DNA of 64,000 bases from Epiperipatus broadwayi (Eukaryota > Onychophora > Udeonychophora > Euonychophora > Peripatidae), in assembly GCA_028023455.1 (NCBI GenBank), contig JAQFVV010000027.1:5453845-5517844 (forward strand), in the 5' to 3' direction. Shown here piece after piece: positions 12,698-24,102 of this stretch; positions within the stretch are counted from its first letter, which is position 1; every line of letters begins with the position of its first letter. The translations under genes and the position numbers were made by a program. The notes beneath the pieces were generated by a model. That model saw only the letters and a program-made list of their open reading frames with translations, searched no databases and was not told the DNA's origin.

Positions 12698-13782
12698 ATT
12701 CGCACAGATGGATTTATAAAAGTTTGTTTTTTAAAGTTGAGTATAGATCGATTACACAGATTACACGCTCAAAAATATTCCAAAATAAACATAAATGATC
12801 AAAATATAAAGTCATTGATGTAATTGCAGAGGGAATTTACAAGAAACCCAATGGCATTCATCATAAGATGCCGCATTGACACCAACAACTAAAAAGACAT
12901 CCGAATAAATACATTTTAGATATTCAACGTAAGATATCATTATTTACCAAATGTCTATATATTTTAATCACACATGAACACAAAAACGTAATTAAACGTG
13001 AACGAATCTATGCAAGCGTCTATACCCAACTTAAATTTAATGCATTTAGTAATTTATATAATATTAATAAAACCAAAAAAATGAAAATGGAAATGATTTT
13101 TAGCAAACTTAAATATATATAATTTAAACATTAATTATCAATTTGAAAATTTGAAAGTCAGATAAGAGTTCATTTTTTAAATTTAGGTTAGCTGAATCTT
13201 AAAAGTTTGAACAAAAGTTCTTAATTATTTTTAAATTTGATAGTTCATGTCTTACAGAAGGAGAATCACAGTTCCTGGTGCCAATTCCCATGATGTCTCT
13301 ATTTGAAGTCCGGTCTGTTGTACTGGCGAAGGCCTAAGATGGTTCAATCCTGGTATTACAGTCATTTTATTTGAAATAAGTGAGAGAGAGCGACAAGTGC
13401 ATCTTATCGCTCTTCTCACAAAATCAAGCCTGGACTTGTCCTTAATTTCAATATTTTTCCTTTTATAATCATCCTCTAGATTCAATGAACAAAATGTCAC
13501 TAATCCATCATTTTCATTAGGGTCCAAGCTGAAGCTTGGTGCTTCCATTGGTCAAGCTAATTCTTTTGTTCTCATATGCATATCTTTCAACTGACTTTTT
13601 AATTATATAAGAACTCCAAGGGCTAGTTTGCTTTTCAATTAATTTATAAAACAATCATTTCCATTTACAAAAATATTTTATCTTTTTCTTATACTTTTTT
13701 CTAAAAAAGTACGTTCAAATATCTTCTTCTTTTTTTTTTTTTTTAAAAAAAATAATTTTTAAAGTTTTGCATCTGTGCGAAT
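12698..13782. repeat. Cassette bounded by 13-bp inverted repeats inside tandem unit
   Basis: ATTCGCACAGATG at 12698-12710 is the exact inverse of CATCTGTGCGAAT at 13770-13782. Copy 3 keeps both ends (17942-17954 and 19002-19014, one mismatch). Copy 2 keeps only the right end (near 16188) and has unrelated sequence in between. The cassette may be an inserted element or a variable segment of the unit. The minus-strand frame at 13252-13548 (98 codons) is not preserved in copy 3. Confidence 0.5.
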
Positions 13783-14445
13783 ATATACATATACACGTTT
13801 AACAACTCTTTAATTTTTTTAGCTTTTAGTTTTTAATAAATTTATTTTTATTTGCGAACTTAAAAGTTTTTATATTAAATTAATGTAACAGCATATTTAT
13901 ATATCATTACATATCAGTAAACTTCCTCAAAAAACAAAAACATTAAAAAAAAAAATTTACTTAGTGTTAGTAATTATGTTATACAAATTGATTATATATG
14001 AAAGTTTCAAAAGGACAAAACTTTTTTTTTTAAAAAAAAAAAGACAACACAGTAATTACACACAAATATAATGATAAAAAAAATGTTGACTGTTTATTCT
14101 TTAGTACCAGATAAATTTCTGCCCCCTTCCTTCCAAGCTTCTTTTCTCCTACCTTTAACTATTACTTAGGCACGTTAAATGCTTGGCTTTTAAATAATAC
14201 TTTTTTAAAAAAAAAAAAATTATGATTTATATTAATTATTACATTTTATTCCTCGCATTTATTTTTACATATGCACAATTTTTCTTACTGACAGTACTTT
14301 TAAAACACAATTCAACCTATAACTTTACGTTAATACAAAAATATATTTATGCTCATTTCAGAAAAAATGTTTACTGGCATGATTCATTTTTAAAATTCTC
14401 AGGGTTCTGGTGGTTTATTAAAGATCGACTGATGGTGGGTGGCCA

Positions 14446-17022
14446 ATTATAACGATCGGAAATAAGATTCTTAATGTATCTGCACTACAAGGGTGTTATC
14501 TAGGCCAATTTAACCTAGAAAATTTATAAAGTAGGCAGATACATAAAAAAAATTTTATGTTTTTATATTGGTTGATTCCCACCGTTAGCCCAATGTCACT
14601 AGCTCAGCAGAGTAGCAGAAATTTATATTTATAAATTCTTATCTAAGACTATTTTTAATATTAAAAAAAGAATGAAATAAGTCACTGCCAGTAATTAATA
14701 CACAAACAACATTTATTTACGCACATATGTAATCATTTTAAATTTGAGGAATAACATTTATTATTTAGATTTTAATATTAACTTGTAATTTAAACTATTA
14801 TTTTAAGATTTTAAATCATCCACACAGATGAATTTTATATTTATTTTAAGATTGTCAAGTATGAATAAACTTAATATTTTTTATTAAGATCGTCGAGTCC
14901 GAATAGACTACATAGATTGTATTTAAAAAGAAAATATTCTATCCCTTATTTAACCTTAGGCCAAAAGTTCGCAGTCAAACCGGCGTCAATCCATCTGACA
15001 CATTGATGTATTCAATGTAGAATGAATATACAACAACATAAATATATATACCATACTGTCAGGAATCTACATCTGAACAGCATGGTTAGAGAAGACATTG
15101 ACTCTTGTCCAATACAAGAATGTTACATCTGTATGGCATGAAGACCAATAAAAAAACTCCATAGGAAGGGACTGTGACCTTTCCGTCTTACTATTCTCTT
15201 CCATAGGCAAAACAGGAGTGTGTGGTGTATACAGCGATTCTGCACTTAGTGAACCTTGTACTACATCTACTAATTACACCAATATATCCAATCCATTGAC
15301 CTAATTCAACTATGAAATGAATAACCTAAGATTACCCTCTCCTAATAAAACTTCACAAATCTATATATACATTCACGCAGACTTAAATTTAACATTTATA
15401 TAATTTATTTTAACAAAAAACAGAAATCATAATAAAAACTTAAAAAACAAAATAAATAAATGGAAATGATTTTACAAAAGAAATACATCAAATAAAATTA
15501 TAACTAATAAATTAAGTTGGTCAGATAGGATTCTATTTCTATAAACTAAATACTGGGAAAGTTTATCTTTTAGAGTTCTTAGTGTTTTCAAATTAATTAA
15601 TGTTCATTAGATTTCATAAAGTTCTTACAGTTTTACAAGTCCGTAGTTTCTAATTTCTTGCAGTTGCTTGCCATTTGGAATCCAGCATTAAATCCCCCGA
15701 TGATCTTACAGTCCTCAATATAGAAAAAATGATGTTTCATTTTTTATAACCACTGAAGGAATTGAAAGTGTGTCTTTCAATCCCTTCACCTCCAACTCTC
15801 CGACTTAACACATCTCTGTCTTTTCAATTTTTTTCACTCACTCACTTTTTATAGTAGACTTTCAGATCCAGTGGACATTACATCATGATGATGGTGATGA
15901 TCTTTTCGCCGAGGTCCGATTCCATGAGTGATTTCTTTTATTGGCCATTCTGATCCCATTGTTTTTCTCTCCTATCTGACCTTTGCTTATACATTTTAAA
16001 TGCCCAAGGGCTAGTTTACATTTAACTAATTAAAACAATCATTTCCATTTTATGATTAATTAATGTGTTTTCCAAACTTAGAGATCTATTTTTATCTCTA
16101 AATCTTTTTAAGTTTTTGTTGAAAATTTAGTTTTAAAACTTTTTCTTTTTTTTAAATAAAGTTTCGTTTAATAATTTTTTAATTTCTCATCTGTGCGATT
16201 TTATATATATTAGAGTTTAGATGATATTTTAATTTTCAATTTTTAATTCTTAAAAAAGAAGTTTTTATTTGCGAACTTTTATTTTTTCATGTTTAATAAT
16301 AAAAAAAAATAATGTAACGGTGGATGTGACCGTTACATATCAGTAAACTTGTTTAAAAAAAAAATAAACAAAAAAAAATATTTTACTTAGGGTTACTAAT
16401 TACGGTACATGATTAACGAAGACATTTATAAAAAACGTTCGGTTAGTAATTTTTTCAAAAAGATTATATACAAAAAAGAAAAATGTTGACCATCGTTTTC
16501 CTAAGAACCATCTACGTTTACACCCCCTCCCCCCAAGAATTCTATTTTCTCTATATTTCATTTCTAACAAAACGGCACGACAAGCGAATTATATAAATTA
16601 TTTATTTAAGAAGGTTGCATTGAAGTAAATATGTTTTAAGAAATAATGGGTTTATACGTGTATATTTGCAGCACAATTATAAATACCACCAACTTATTTA
16701 TGACTGATTGAAATGCTTAAATAGGGTTACTATGAAGTAAATTCCCAAACACTCATCGTAAGGTACCACATTTACAATCATAAACTTACATGGCTGTGCG
16801 CTCCTATACACATTAAAAAAAAACATATTAATTGCAAACTTTTGACTTTTTTTTAACAAAAAAATTAGTTTTAAAATTATTTATACTTTTTCGTGTTTAA
16901 TATATGTGCTATTTCTTTCTGGCAGTGTTTTTATAAGATTTAACGTATATGGTTGTTTGTACATAGATAAGAATATTTCATTTTGAAAAAATTTGCTCAG
17001 GGTACTGTTGGGCACCAATTAT
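14446..17022. repeat. 2.6-kb tandem repeat, copy 2 (diverged middle)
   Basis: It begins at ccaattataacgatcgg and carries the same left blocks, including the hairpin at 14474-14544 and the ttcgcagtcaaaccgg block. Its middle (about 15400-16190) does not match copies 1 and 3. A perfect 10-bp inverted repeat, atgtaacggt/accgttacat, lies at about 16313-16338, where copy 1 has only a weak match. The counterpart of the 74-codon frame is broken here. Confidence 0.75.
14474..14544 (+). other. Covarying hairpin, copy 2
   Basis: ATGTATCTGC (14474-14483) pairs perfectly with GCAGATACAT (14535-14544). The inner stem CTAGG/CCTAG is kept although its loop differs. Pair 2 is T-A and pair 3 is G-C, against C-G and A-T in copy 1. 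Confidence 0.7.
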
Positions 17023-19146
17023 AATGATCGGAAATAAGTCTTAATGTATCTGCACTACAAGGGGGCCATCTAGGCATTTGAACCTAGAAAATTTATATAG
17101 TAGGCAGATACGTAAGTTAAAAAAATTTTTTTTATTTTTTATATTGATTGATTCCAACCGTTAGCCCATTGTCACTAGCTCAGCAGAGTAGCAGAGATCT
17201 ATATTTACAAATTCTTATCCAAGACTATTTTAATATTAAAAAAAGAAAATAAGCCACTGCCAGTAATTAACACACAAACAATATTTATTTATGCACATAT
17301 ATAATCATTTTAACTTTGAGTAATAACATTTATTGTTTAGATTTTAATAATAACTTTTAATTTAAATTATTATTTTAAGATTTTAAATCATCCATACAGA
17401 TGAATTTTATATTTATTTTAAGATTGTCGAGTATGAATAAACTACATAGATTGTATTTGGAAAGAAAATATTCTATCCCTTATTTAACCTTAGGCCAAAA
17501 GTTCGCAGTCAAACCGGTGTCAATCCATCTGATACATTGATGTATTCAATGTAGTATGAAAAAACGACAGCCCTAAATACTATACTGTCAGGAATGTACA
17601 TCTGTAACAGTATAGTTAGAGAAGACATTGACTCTTCTCCAATACAGGAATGTTACATCTGTATGGCAAGAAGAACAATAAAAATAAAAACTCCAAAGGA
17701 AGGGACCTTGTTTCGTCTTACTATCCCTTCCATCGCAAAACGGGGGTGAGCGGTGTATACAGTGATTCTGCATGTGGCAAATCTCATACTACATCTACTA
17801 ATTTCACCAATATATCCAATCCACTGACCCAATTTAACTATGAAACAAATAACCTAAGATTAACCCTCCCCTAATTAATTAATATAACTTTACAAATCTA
17901 TATAGCCATTCACGCCTGACTTAAATTTAACGTTTATATAAATTCGCACAGATGGATTTATAAAAGTTTGTTTTTTAATGTTGAGTATAGATCGATTACA
18001 CAGATTACACGCTCAAAAATATTCCAAAATAAACATAAATGATCAAAATATAAAGTCATTGATGTAATTGCAGAGGGAATTTACAAGATACCCAATGGCA
18101 TTCATCATAAGATGCCGCATTGACACCAACAACTAAAAAGACATCCGAATAAATACATTTTAGATATTCAATGTAAGATATCATTATTTACCGAATATCT
18201 ATATATTTTAATCACACATGAACACAAAAACGTAATTAAACGTGAACGAATCTATGCAAGCATCTATACCCAACTTAAATTTAATGCATTTAGTAATTTA
18301 TATAATATTAATAAAACCAAAAAAATGAAAATGGAAATGATTTTTGGCAAACTTAAATATATATAATTTAAACATTAATTATCAATTTGAAAGTCAGATA
18401 AGAGTTCATTTTTTAAATTTAGGTTAGCTGAATTTTAAAAGTTTGAACAAAAGTTCTTAATTATTTTTAAATTTGATAGTTTATGTCTTACAGAAGGAGA
18501 ATCACGGTTCCTGGAGCCAATTCCCATGATATCTCTATTTGAAGTCCGGTCTGTTGTTCTGGAGGAGGCCTAAGTTGGTTCAATCCTGGTATTATAGTCA
18601 TTTTATTTGAAATAAGTGAGAGAGAGCGACAAGTGCATCTTATCGCTCTTCTCACAAAATCAAGCTGGAACTGTCCTTAAATTCAATATTTTTCCTTTTA
18701 TAATCATTCTCTAGATTCAACGAACAAAATGTCACTAATCCATCATTTTCATTAGGGTCCGAGCTGAAGCTTGGTGCTTCCATAGGTCAAGCTAATTCTT
18801 TTGTTCTCATATCTATATCTTTCAACTGACTTTTTAATTATATAAGAGCCCCAAGGGTTAGTTTGCTTTTCAATTAATTTATAAAACAATCATTTCCATT
18901 TACAAAAATATTTTATCTTTTTTTTATACTTTTTTCTAAAAAAGTACGTTCAAATACCTTTTTTTATTTTATTTAAAAAAGAAATAATTTTTAAAGTTTT
19001 GCATCTGTGTGAATATATATACGTATACACGTTTAACAACTCTTCAATTTTTTTAGCTTTTAGTTTTTAATAAATTTATTTTTATTTGCGAACTTAAAAG
19101 TTTTTATTTTAAATTAATGTAACGGCATATTTATATATCATTACAA
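17023..19146. repeat. 2.6-kb tandem repeat, copy 3 (truncated on the right)
   Basis: It starts at ataatgatcggaaataag and matches copy 1 closely through the cassette and into the T-rich right part. It breaks off at about 19146, where copy 1 continues with atatcagtaaactt, so roughly 450 bases of the unit are missing. The 74-codon frame at 17650-17874 remains open, but its differences from copy 1 are mostly amino-acid changing. Confidence 0.8.
17044..17113 (+). other. Covarying hairpin, copy 3
   Basis: ATGTATCTGC (17044-17053) pairs with GCAGATACGT (17104-17113). Pair 2 is T-G, which is a wobble as RNA, and pair 3 is G-C. The inner stem CTAGG/CCTAG is kept. Confidence 0.7.
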
Positions 19147-19949
19147 TATGAACAGAACCGAATGTTTTAAATGAAATCACTATTTTTAGATTATTCAACA
19201 ATGTTTTATGTATTTTAGTGGGCGTTAGACAAAATTATTTACATCATCAAAGTTGTGGTCTCACTGACAAGTTGGTTTAGGATTGCTTGAAATTTATTAT
19301 GTAAATAATATTGTAAAATTAAAGGGATTCATAAATAAGTATAGAACTGTATGATTAAATAATATTAGAAGTGTATAACTAAATAATATTGAAATTATTT
19401 AATGTAAGATGTCATGTAGAAAATAACCATATATGGTTTGAAGGTTTAAGGAAAATTTACTTCCAAAATGCTTCGCCTTATAAGGTGAAATTGGGGATAA
19501 ATCAAAACCCATAGGGACTAGTAAAGGACTCAGCAGACCATATAAGGAGAGGTATTTATGGAATGAGAGATGTTTTGTTTGAACTCCAGAAGTCGGGTTT
19601 ATAAGTGGGATATAGAGGGAGAATCAGGGTAGTGAAAAATAAGAGAATATAGTGGCTCTAACGAGCAGACCTATGATACCCAACTTTAAAGGAGTGCTTT
19701 ACCGATGTATGCAACAGTTATGTATGTAATTGAATTTTGCTGGAAATTAAACTAATATTTTAACTTATGCAAATCTGTCTAAATTTCTCATTTATTTGAT
19801 GCATACACATCAAAAGTCAACTGAAGTTTGCATTTTTTTTTTCATTAAAAAAAAAAATATAGCCAACAAAGTTTGCCTATTCATTACATCCTGTTCCAAA
19901 GATTTCAAATATGCAACATTTATCAAAACAGTTTTAATAAATACAGACT
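19147..19949. other. Non-coding stretch, nothing recognised
   Basis: No coding-like frame and no clear repeat is seen. The sequence becomes slightly richer in G and C around 19440-19740, but I cannot assign it. Confidence 0.35.
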
Positions 19950-20370
19950 TTTTTATTAGGTGCCATGTGTATGGTTATGAAACGTGGGCAATGAGTAAAA
20001 GATTTAGGCACAGATTGAAAACCTTTGAAATATGGATATAGAAAAAATTAATTGGATGAATAAAATAACAAAATAACAAATGAGGTTTTGGAAAGAATAA
20101 ATGAAAAAAGACAATTGGTTAGGAAATTAAGGATAATAAGAGAAACATAATTGGACCCATACCAAAAAGAAATAATTGCTTAATGAATGATGTTTGGAGG
20201 AAATGGTGGATGGTAACAAGAAAAGAGAATGGGGAAGATTGACTTTGCTGGATGATATATGAAATGGGAAGAGCAACGAACAGAACAGAATGAACAGATG
20301 GATGACTTGGCTGCACAGTTGCTCTCTGGACCTGCCTAAATAACAGAACACTGTTGATGATGATGAAATA
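19950..20370 (+). pseudogene. Decayed 3' end of an RTE-like non-LTR retrotransposon
   Basis: Starting at about 19968, the frame reads VYGYETWAMSKRFRHRLKTFEIW, which resembles the conserved YG.ETW...KR...RLE.FE segment after the RT domain of many LINE proteins. After a stop at 20039, scraps such as NDVWRKWWMVTRKENGED follow in shifted frames. A gttgatgatgatga tail at about 20350-20364 is typical of RTE-type 3' ends. It is heavily mutated and not functional. The clade assignment is from motif memory only. Confidence 0.5.
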
Positions 20371-20799
20371 ATGAAGCAAAGAGCAGATCAGAATATTACT
20401 TTTGTCTTACTAATATATGATAATATTAATAAATATTTTTAATAATACTTGAATGGCTATAGCCAATTTACTGTCTTGCACAATTTATTCAAGACATAGC
20501 ACAAAATATTGAACTGGAAATTATGAATATTTCTAACTACTCTCATGCCACCTACTGGCACAACTTTATAGTGTATGACTTTATTAATTTAATTTAAAAC
20601 TTATTTCCACAGAGGGAAAAAATTCCATGTAAGCTGTCACTAATATCTTTAAACTAATGTCATGCTATAGTGAAGAACAAATGCGAACTTCTTTATATAA
20701 TATGGATTTGGTTCAGAAAATACAAAGACATCAAATAAAAGACAATAAAGCCAATTACTCAAGACTTTAATAGGTTTATAAATGTAGATAATAATCTAC

Positions 20800-21009
20800 C
20801 CTTAACCTATCAACAACCTCAAAATGTAATTAAAACAACCTCCTTAAACAATAAAGGTGGTAACACATTTATCTATGGTCTGATATATTTGGTCAAGTTA
20901 CAATCTTTAGTCTATATAAATATATCAGACGATAGATAAAGATAGTACCATCTTTATTGTTTAAGGAGGTTACGGTTGACTACAGGTTGAGATTGTTGAT
21001 AGCTTAAGG
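20800..21009. mobile_element. Foldback (MITE-like) element, 210 bp
   Basis: The left arm from ccttaacctatcaacaacct pairs with the right arm ending in attgttgatagcttaagg. An inner pair of arms, aacctccttaaacaataaag and ctttattgtttaaggaggtt, is exact. It carries no coding capacity. Confidence 0.7.
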
Positions 21010-21111
21010 ATTGTTATTAGCTAAAATAAAGTATTTCATCACATTTACAAAAAAGAATTAATAATTGAAATCTTTTCAACATATATGTGTTCAAGTGTAT
21101 AAGTATTATGA

Positions 21112-21508
21112 CAGGGGTCCCCAACCTTTTTGCACTTAAGAGCACATCCTATAATACCGACCAGGTGGCGGGCACCATTTATTTTTTTCAACCAGATGGT
21201 GGGCACCGTTTATTTTTTCACTGTAAATTTATAGTTAGATATTGTTAATAATACACATAATGTACAAAAAAATATTTATTTCAAAAATAAAATTTTAACA
21301 TACAATTAACGTTTATATTTTTACCTGTAAAAGTATAGTATGCCCTATAATTTGATTACAATATAATACAATAATTTATAAGAAATTTTAAAAATTAAAT
21401 TTATTTGTATCAGATAAATAATTTTTTATCGTGTTCGGATAGCGGCAGGCACACGTAAAATGGTCTGCGGGTGCCATGGTCCCGCAGGCATAGAATTGGG
21501 GACCCCTG
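21112..21508. mobile_element. hAT-like MITE with 13-bp terminal inverted repeats
   Basis: CAGGGGTCCCCAA (21112-21124) is the exact inverse of TTGGGGACCCCTG (21496-21508), giving a 397-bp element. CAGGGGTCC-type ends are common in hAT elements of the Charlie type. The 8-bp flanks (tattatga and tatgctaa) match at only five positions, so the target duplication is unclear or decayed. Inside, a roughly 31-bp motif (ccaggtggcgggcaccattt) occurs twice in tandem. No transposase frame is present. Confidence 0.7.
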
Positions 21509-22100
21509 TATGCTAATTTCATTTATATATAATGATATAATAATTAAGAGAAGCAAAGCATTTTTTATTTTCATGGACTGCATGCAATTATATCCAATGC
21601 TAATATACTCTAAGTGTAAATAAAACTATTTGGGTCTCTAAGACTAAGACAGTAATCCCCATATCTAATGCACCTCTTTGCATTTGATGTGTTTTGGAAA
21701 TAAATTTTTATTGAAACTCCAAATAGTAACCTATTATTGATGCGATTAGATAACTGTAATTTAAAGAATAAAATAATAGAAGAAAAGCATGAATTTTTTT
21801 TCCAATCAATAATGAAATTGTCAGCGTTATCTACGTTTCTGAGGGGCTATTTAAAGTCGTTAATTTTTATTATTATTATTATTTATTTATTTTTACTTTG
21901 CTACTTAACGTTTTCAAGTTAAAGTTATTTTGATTTTTTAATATGAAATTTTTATTTGTTGCTTTTCAACTAAAATTAACGAAATATTAAAGAAATACAG
22001 TTCAAGTTTCTAATATGTATATAAATTCAATGTAATCTCAACAGATTTCATGAATAAATTCGTTTTTTCTTAATTTAAAAAAAAAAAAAAAATCGATCAA
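21509..22100. other. Upstream flank of MINDY4 exon 1
   Basis: AT-rich sequence with no frame of note, ending in an A run at 22078-22092. Regulatory elements for MINDY4 could lie here, but I can point to no specific site. Confidence 0.35.
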
Positions 22101-22172
22101 GTGTTGGTGGCCTAGTGGTTAGCATAGCCGCCTTTCAAGCAGCTGGCCCGGATTCGCTTCCCGGTCAACGCA
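22101..22172 (+). tRNA. tRNA-Glu-like sequence (pseudo-tRNA or SINE head)
   Basis: The acceptor stem GTGTTGG pairs with TCAACGC with two wobbles. The A box region reads ggcctagtggttagcat, the anticodon loop CTTTCAA gives anticodon TTC, and the B box region reads ggattcgcttcc. The whole resembles tRNA-Glu. The D stem has two mismatches, the anticodon stem has one, and the T stem has A opposite C at its last pair. These faults argue against a working tRNA. It is more likely the head of a tRNA-derived SINE or a tRNA pseudogene. It lies 150 bases upstream of the MINDY4 start codon. Confidence 0.55.
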
Positions 22173-22322
22173 TTTGACATATGAAAAAAAATGAAAAAAT
22201 CTTTAGTAGTAGCGCAGAGTTGCCATTAGAGGGAAGCACTAAAGAGAAACTATTTCCTTAAACAATAGTCTGTGGGACAGCGATTGTTTGGAGATCCACG
22301 GAATGAATGTTTTAGAACAGAT

Positions 22323-22379
22323 ATGGATAATGTTGAAAATATTGCTTGTTCCCTTGTTAGAGAATACCTTAGTCGCAAA
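22323..22379 (+). CDS. MINDY4: MINDY4 exon 1 (coding part)
   Basis: Nineteen codons, MDNVENIACSLVREYLSRK, end in AAA before a GTAAGA donor at 22380. This matches the start of vertebrate MINDY4 as I recall it (start MDS..., then ASLVREFLSRK directly before a GLKK segment), and exon 2 here continues with GFKS. Phase is 0. The start codon has G at -3 and +4, a good context. Two upstream ATGs exist: 22307 opens only M-F-stop, and 22303 opens a 26-codon overlapping frame, so translation could be dampened. The segment belongs to the N-terminal helical region of MINDY4, a protein with a MINDY-type deubiquitinase-like domain reported as probably inactive in mammals. It was found by searching for an in-phase donor after a SLVRE.L motif. 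Confidence 0.85.
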
Positions 22380-22739
22380 GTAAGATGTAAATATTTTGTA
22401 ATCGTTTTTAAGGTTAATGCTTTGTTTTGTTCTTTCTAATATAGTTATTTATCACGCGTAGATGTTTTATTTCAAAGCGTTCACATGGCAACCTTATCTA
22501 AAGAGATTTCGCTTAATAAATTGATTGCTTGTATCTTTCTTTTTCACTCTGTCTACTGTAATTACAAATATTTTTTAATGAAAGTTAGCTTTGCTACATG
22601 ATGTTGATTTAAAAATTATAAATTTACGCTGACATGACGTAAAATGTGTTACGAAGTAGGCAGACGCTCCTGATATTTTTCCCCGAAGGAGCCGGATTTT
22701 TTCTTCTATGCAATACTTAAAAAAAAAAAAAAAAAGTAC

Positions 22740-22875
22740 TGCCCACCGTGGTTTAATGTAATAATTGAATGTCCCATTCTGAAGCGAAAGGTCATTGGAT
22801 CTATCCGGTTACGACATTTCCAATCCACGAATGTCTTATGAATTCCTGAGTTATAAACCCATTCGATTATTTGTA
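22740..22875 (+). mobile_element. SINE-like copy
   Basis: The head ccaccgtggtttaatgtaataattgaatgtcc and a B box-like ggtcattggatctatcc are followed by a body ending tatgaattcctgagttataaacccattcgattattt. The same body recurs at 47690, 60492, 60880 and 61075, so this is a dispersed family with a tRNA-like 5' half. Confidence 0.55.
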
Positions 22876-23604
22876 ACAAAAGTATTTTCATATTATCTGG
22901 AAATCCTAATCAATGAAGTAAAACAAAATTTTAATGATTATTACAAAAAGTATAACCATTGAGTTCAAATTAGTGATTTTTTTCTGGGAATGGGGTATAA
23001 TTACAGTGCAGAACTACATTTTATCCTGAGAAAAGTGCTAAATAAAAACTTTGAATCTACAAGATGAATGTTAATTTTTTTAATCTGTTGTTTTCAGTTT
23101 TCCTGCCTCACCCTCCTACTTTAAATATGATTATTCCTACATGCTCAGGGAATTGAAAAGTTAATATTTGAATTCCACGATACTCTTGTATCATAACTTT
23201 CACCATATAGTTCTCCGTTTCAGGTCTTTTTCATCAATCATCTTTAATTCTCTCTTTATTTTTCTAATTTAAGATCATCTGATTTCTTTTCACTTGCGAG
23301 AATTCTTCACTCTAACATAATTTTCATACATTCTCTGATTCTAACAATATGCTCAATATCATTTTTGCATTTGTAATTTCTTCCAAGTTTTTTTTATATT
23401 TTTTATCATTACTTTTTGGTGTTGCTATATATTAATCTTAGCCATTTTCTTTTCTAAATTCAACGAAAAGCCTTTGGTTTTTTCCCCATATTTTTTTTTT
23501 TTTACATCTTTGAATTTTTTTCAATTTATAAAATTACAATCAAAGCCTTAACAAATCTTATTGGTTCCTTTATTTATCTTTAACTTGTAGTTTAGTGCAT
23601 TGGA

Positions 23605-24102
23605 GTTCATAAGAAGTTCAAACATTGGAAATGATTTCTGGAACTGTAATTCATGGATTTTGAACTCCAGAGATTGATGCTCTATAACTGACCAAATCAC
23701 CAAGACAAAGATATGAAATGATTTATTGCTTGGGAGTTTATAAAAAGTCCAAGTATCAGAAGTAATAGAACTAGACTGCGATCCATGAATCTTCAGTTTT
23801 AGAGTTTGCCATTTTACAATGCAGCAAAGCATGCCGGGAAGCCAGAAGATATATAGTAATTGAATGGTTCATAAGAAGTTCAGTGACACAGATGGGCTGC
23901 AACCCATGGACCTTGATCTCCAGAATATGCCACTCTATCAGTACAGCAAAGCATGCTGGGAACTCGGAGACACTAGTAATTGAATGGTTTGTTGTTAAGG
24001 AGTTCGTAAGAAATTCACACATCAGAAGTGACAGAGCTGGGCGATCCATGGACCTTGAGCTCCAAGATCTCCTACTTTATCACTGCATCAAACCATGCAG
24101 AG
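23605..24102. repeat. Four-copy tandem repeat, about 131-bp unit, tRNA-like
   Basis: Units start at gttcataagaagttca (23605), gtttataaaaagtcc (23736), gttcataagaagttca (23867) and gttcgtaagaaattc (24002). On the minus strand each unit holds a tRNA-like pair of boxes (for example tactgatagagtggcat and aggtccatgggttgca), so the array looks like tandem copies of a tRNA-derived SINE head. The open frames on both strands reflect the repeat and are not called genes. Confidence 0.7.

Larger units (their letters stand above)
11789..14445. repeat. 2.6-kb tandem repeat, copy 1
   Basis: It starts at ataacgattggaaataag, and the same start recurs at about 14450 and 17027. Shared blocks in order: the hairpin at 11815-11884, gttagcccattgtcactagctc, a central ttcgcagtcaaaccgg block, the cassette 12698-13782, and a T-rich right part ending in cagtaaactt. 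Copies 1 and 3 are about 95 percent alike by eye over most of their length. The 74-codon frame at 12406-12630 differs from its copy-3 counterpart mostly by replacement changes, so I do not call it a gene. Confidence 0.8.

Noticed and set aside
13252-13548. 98-codon minus-strand frame in the tandem unit
   Set aside because: Its counterpart in copy 3 (about 18490-18780) has a frameshift, and no family is recognisable.
22101-22172. Functional tRNA-Glu gene
   Set aside because: Mismatches in the D stem, anticodon stem and T stem, and SINE-like sequence downstream, make a working tRNA unlikely.
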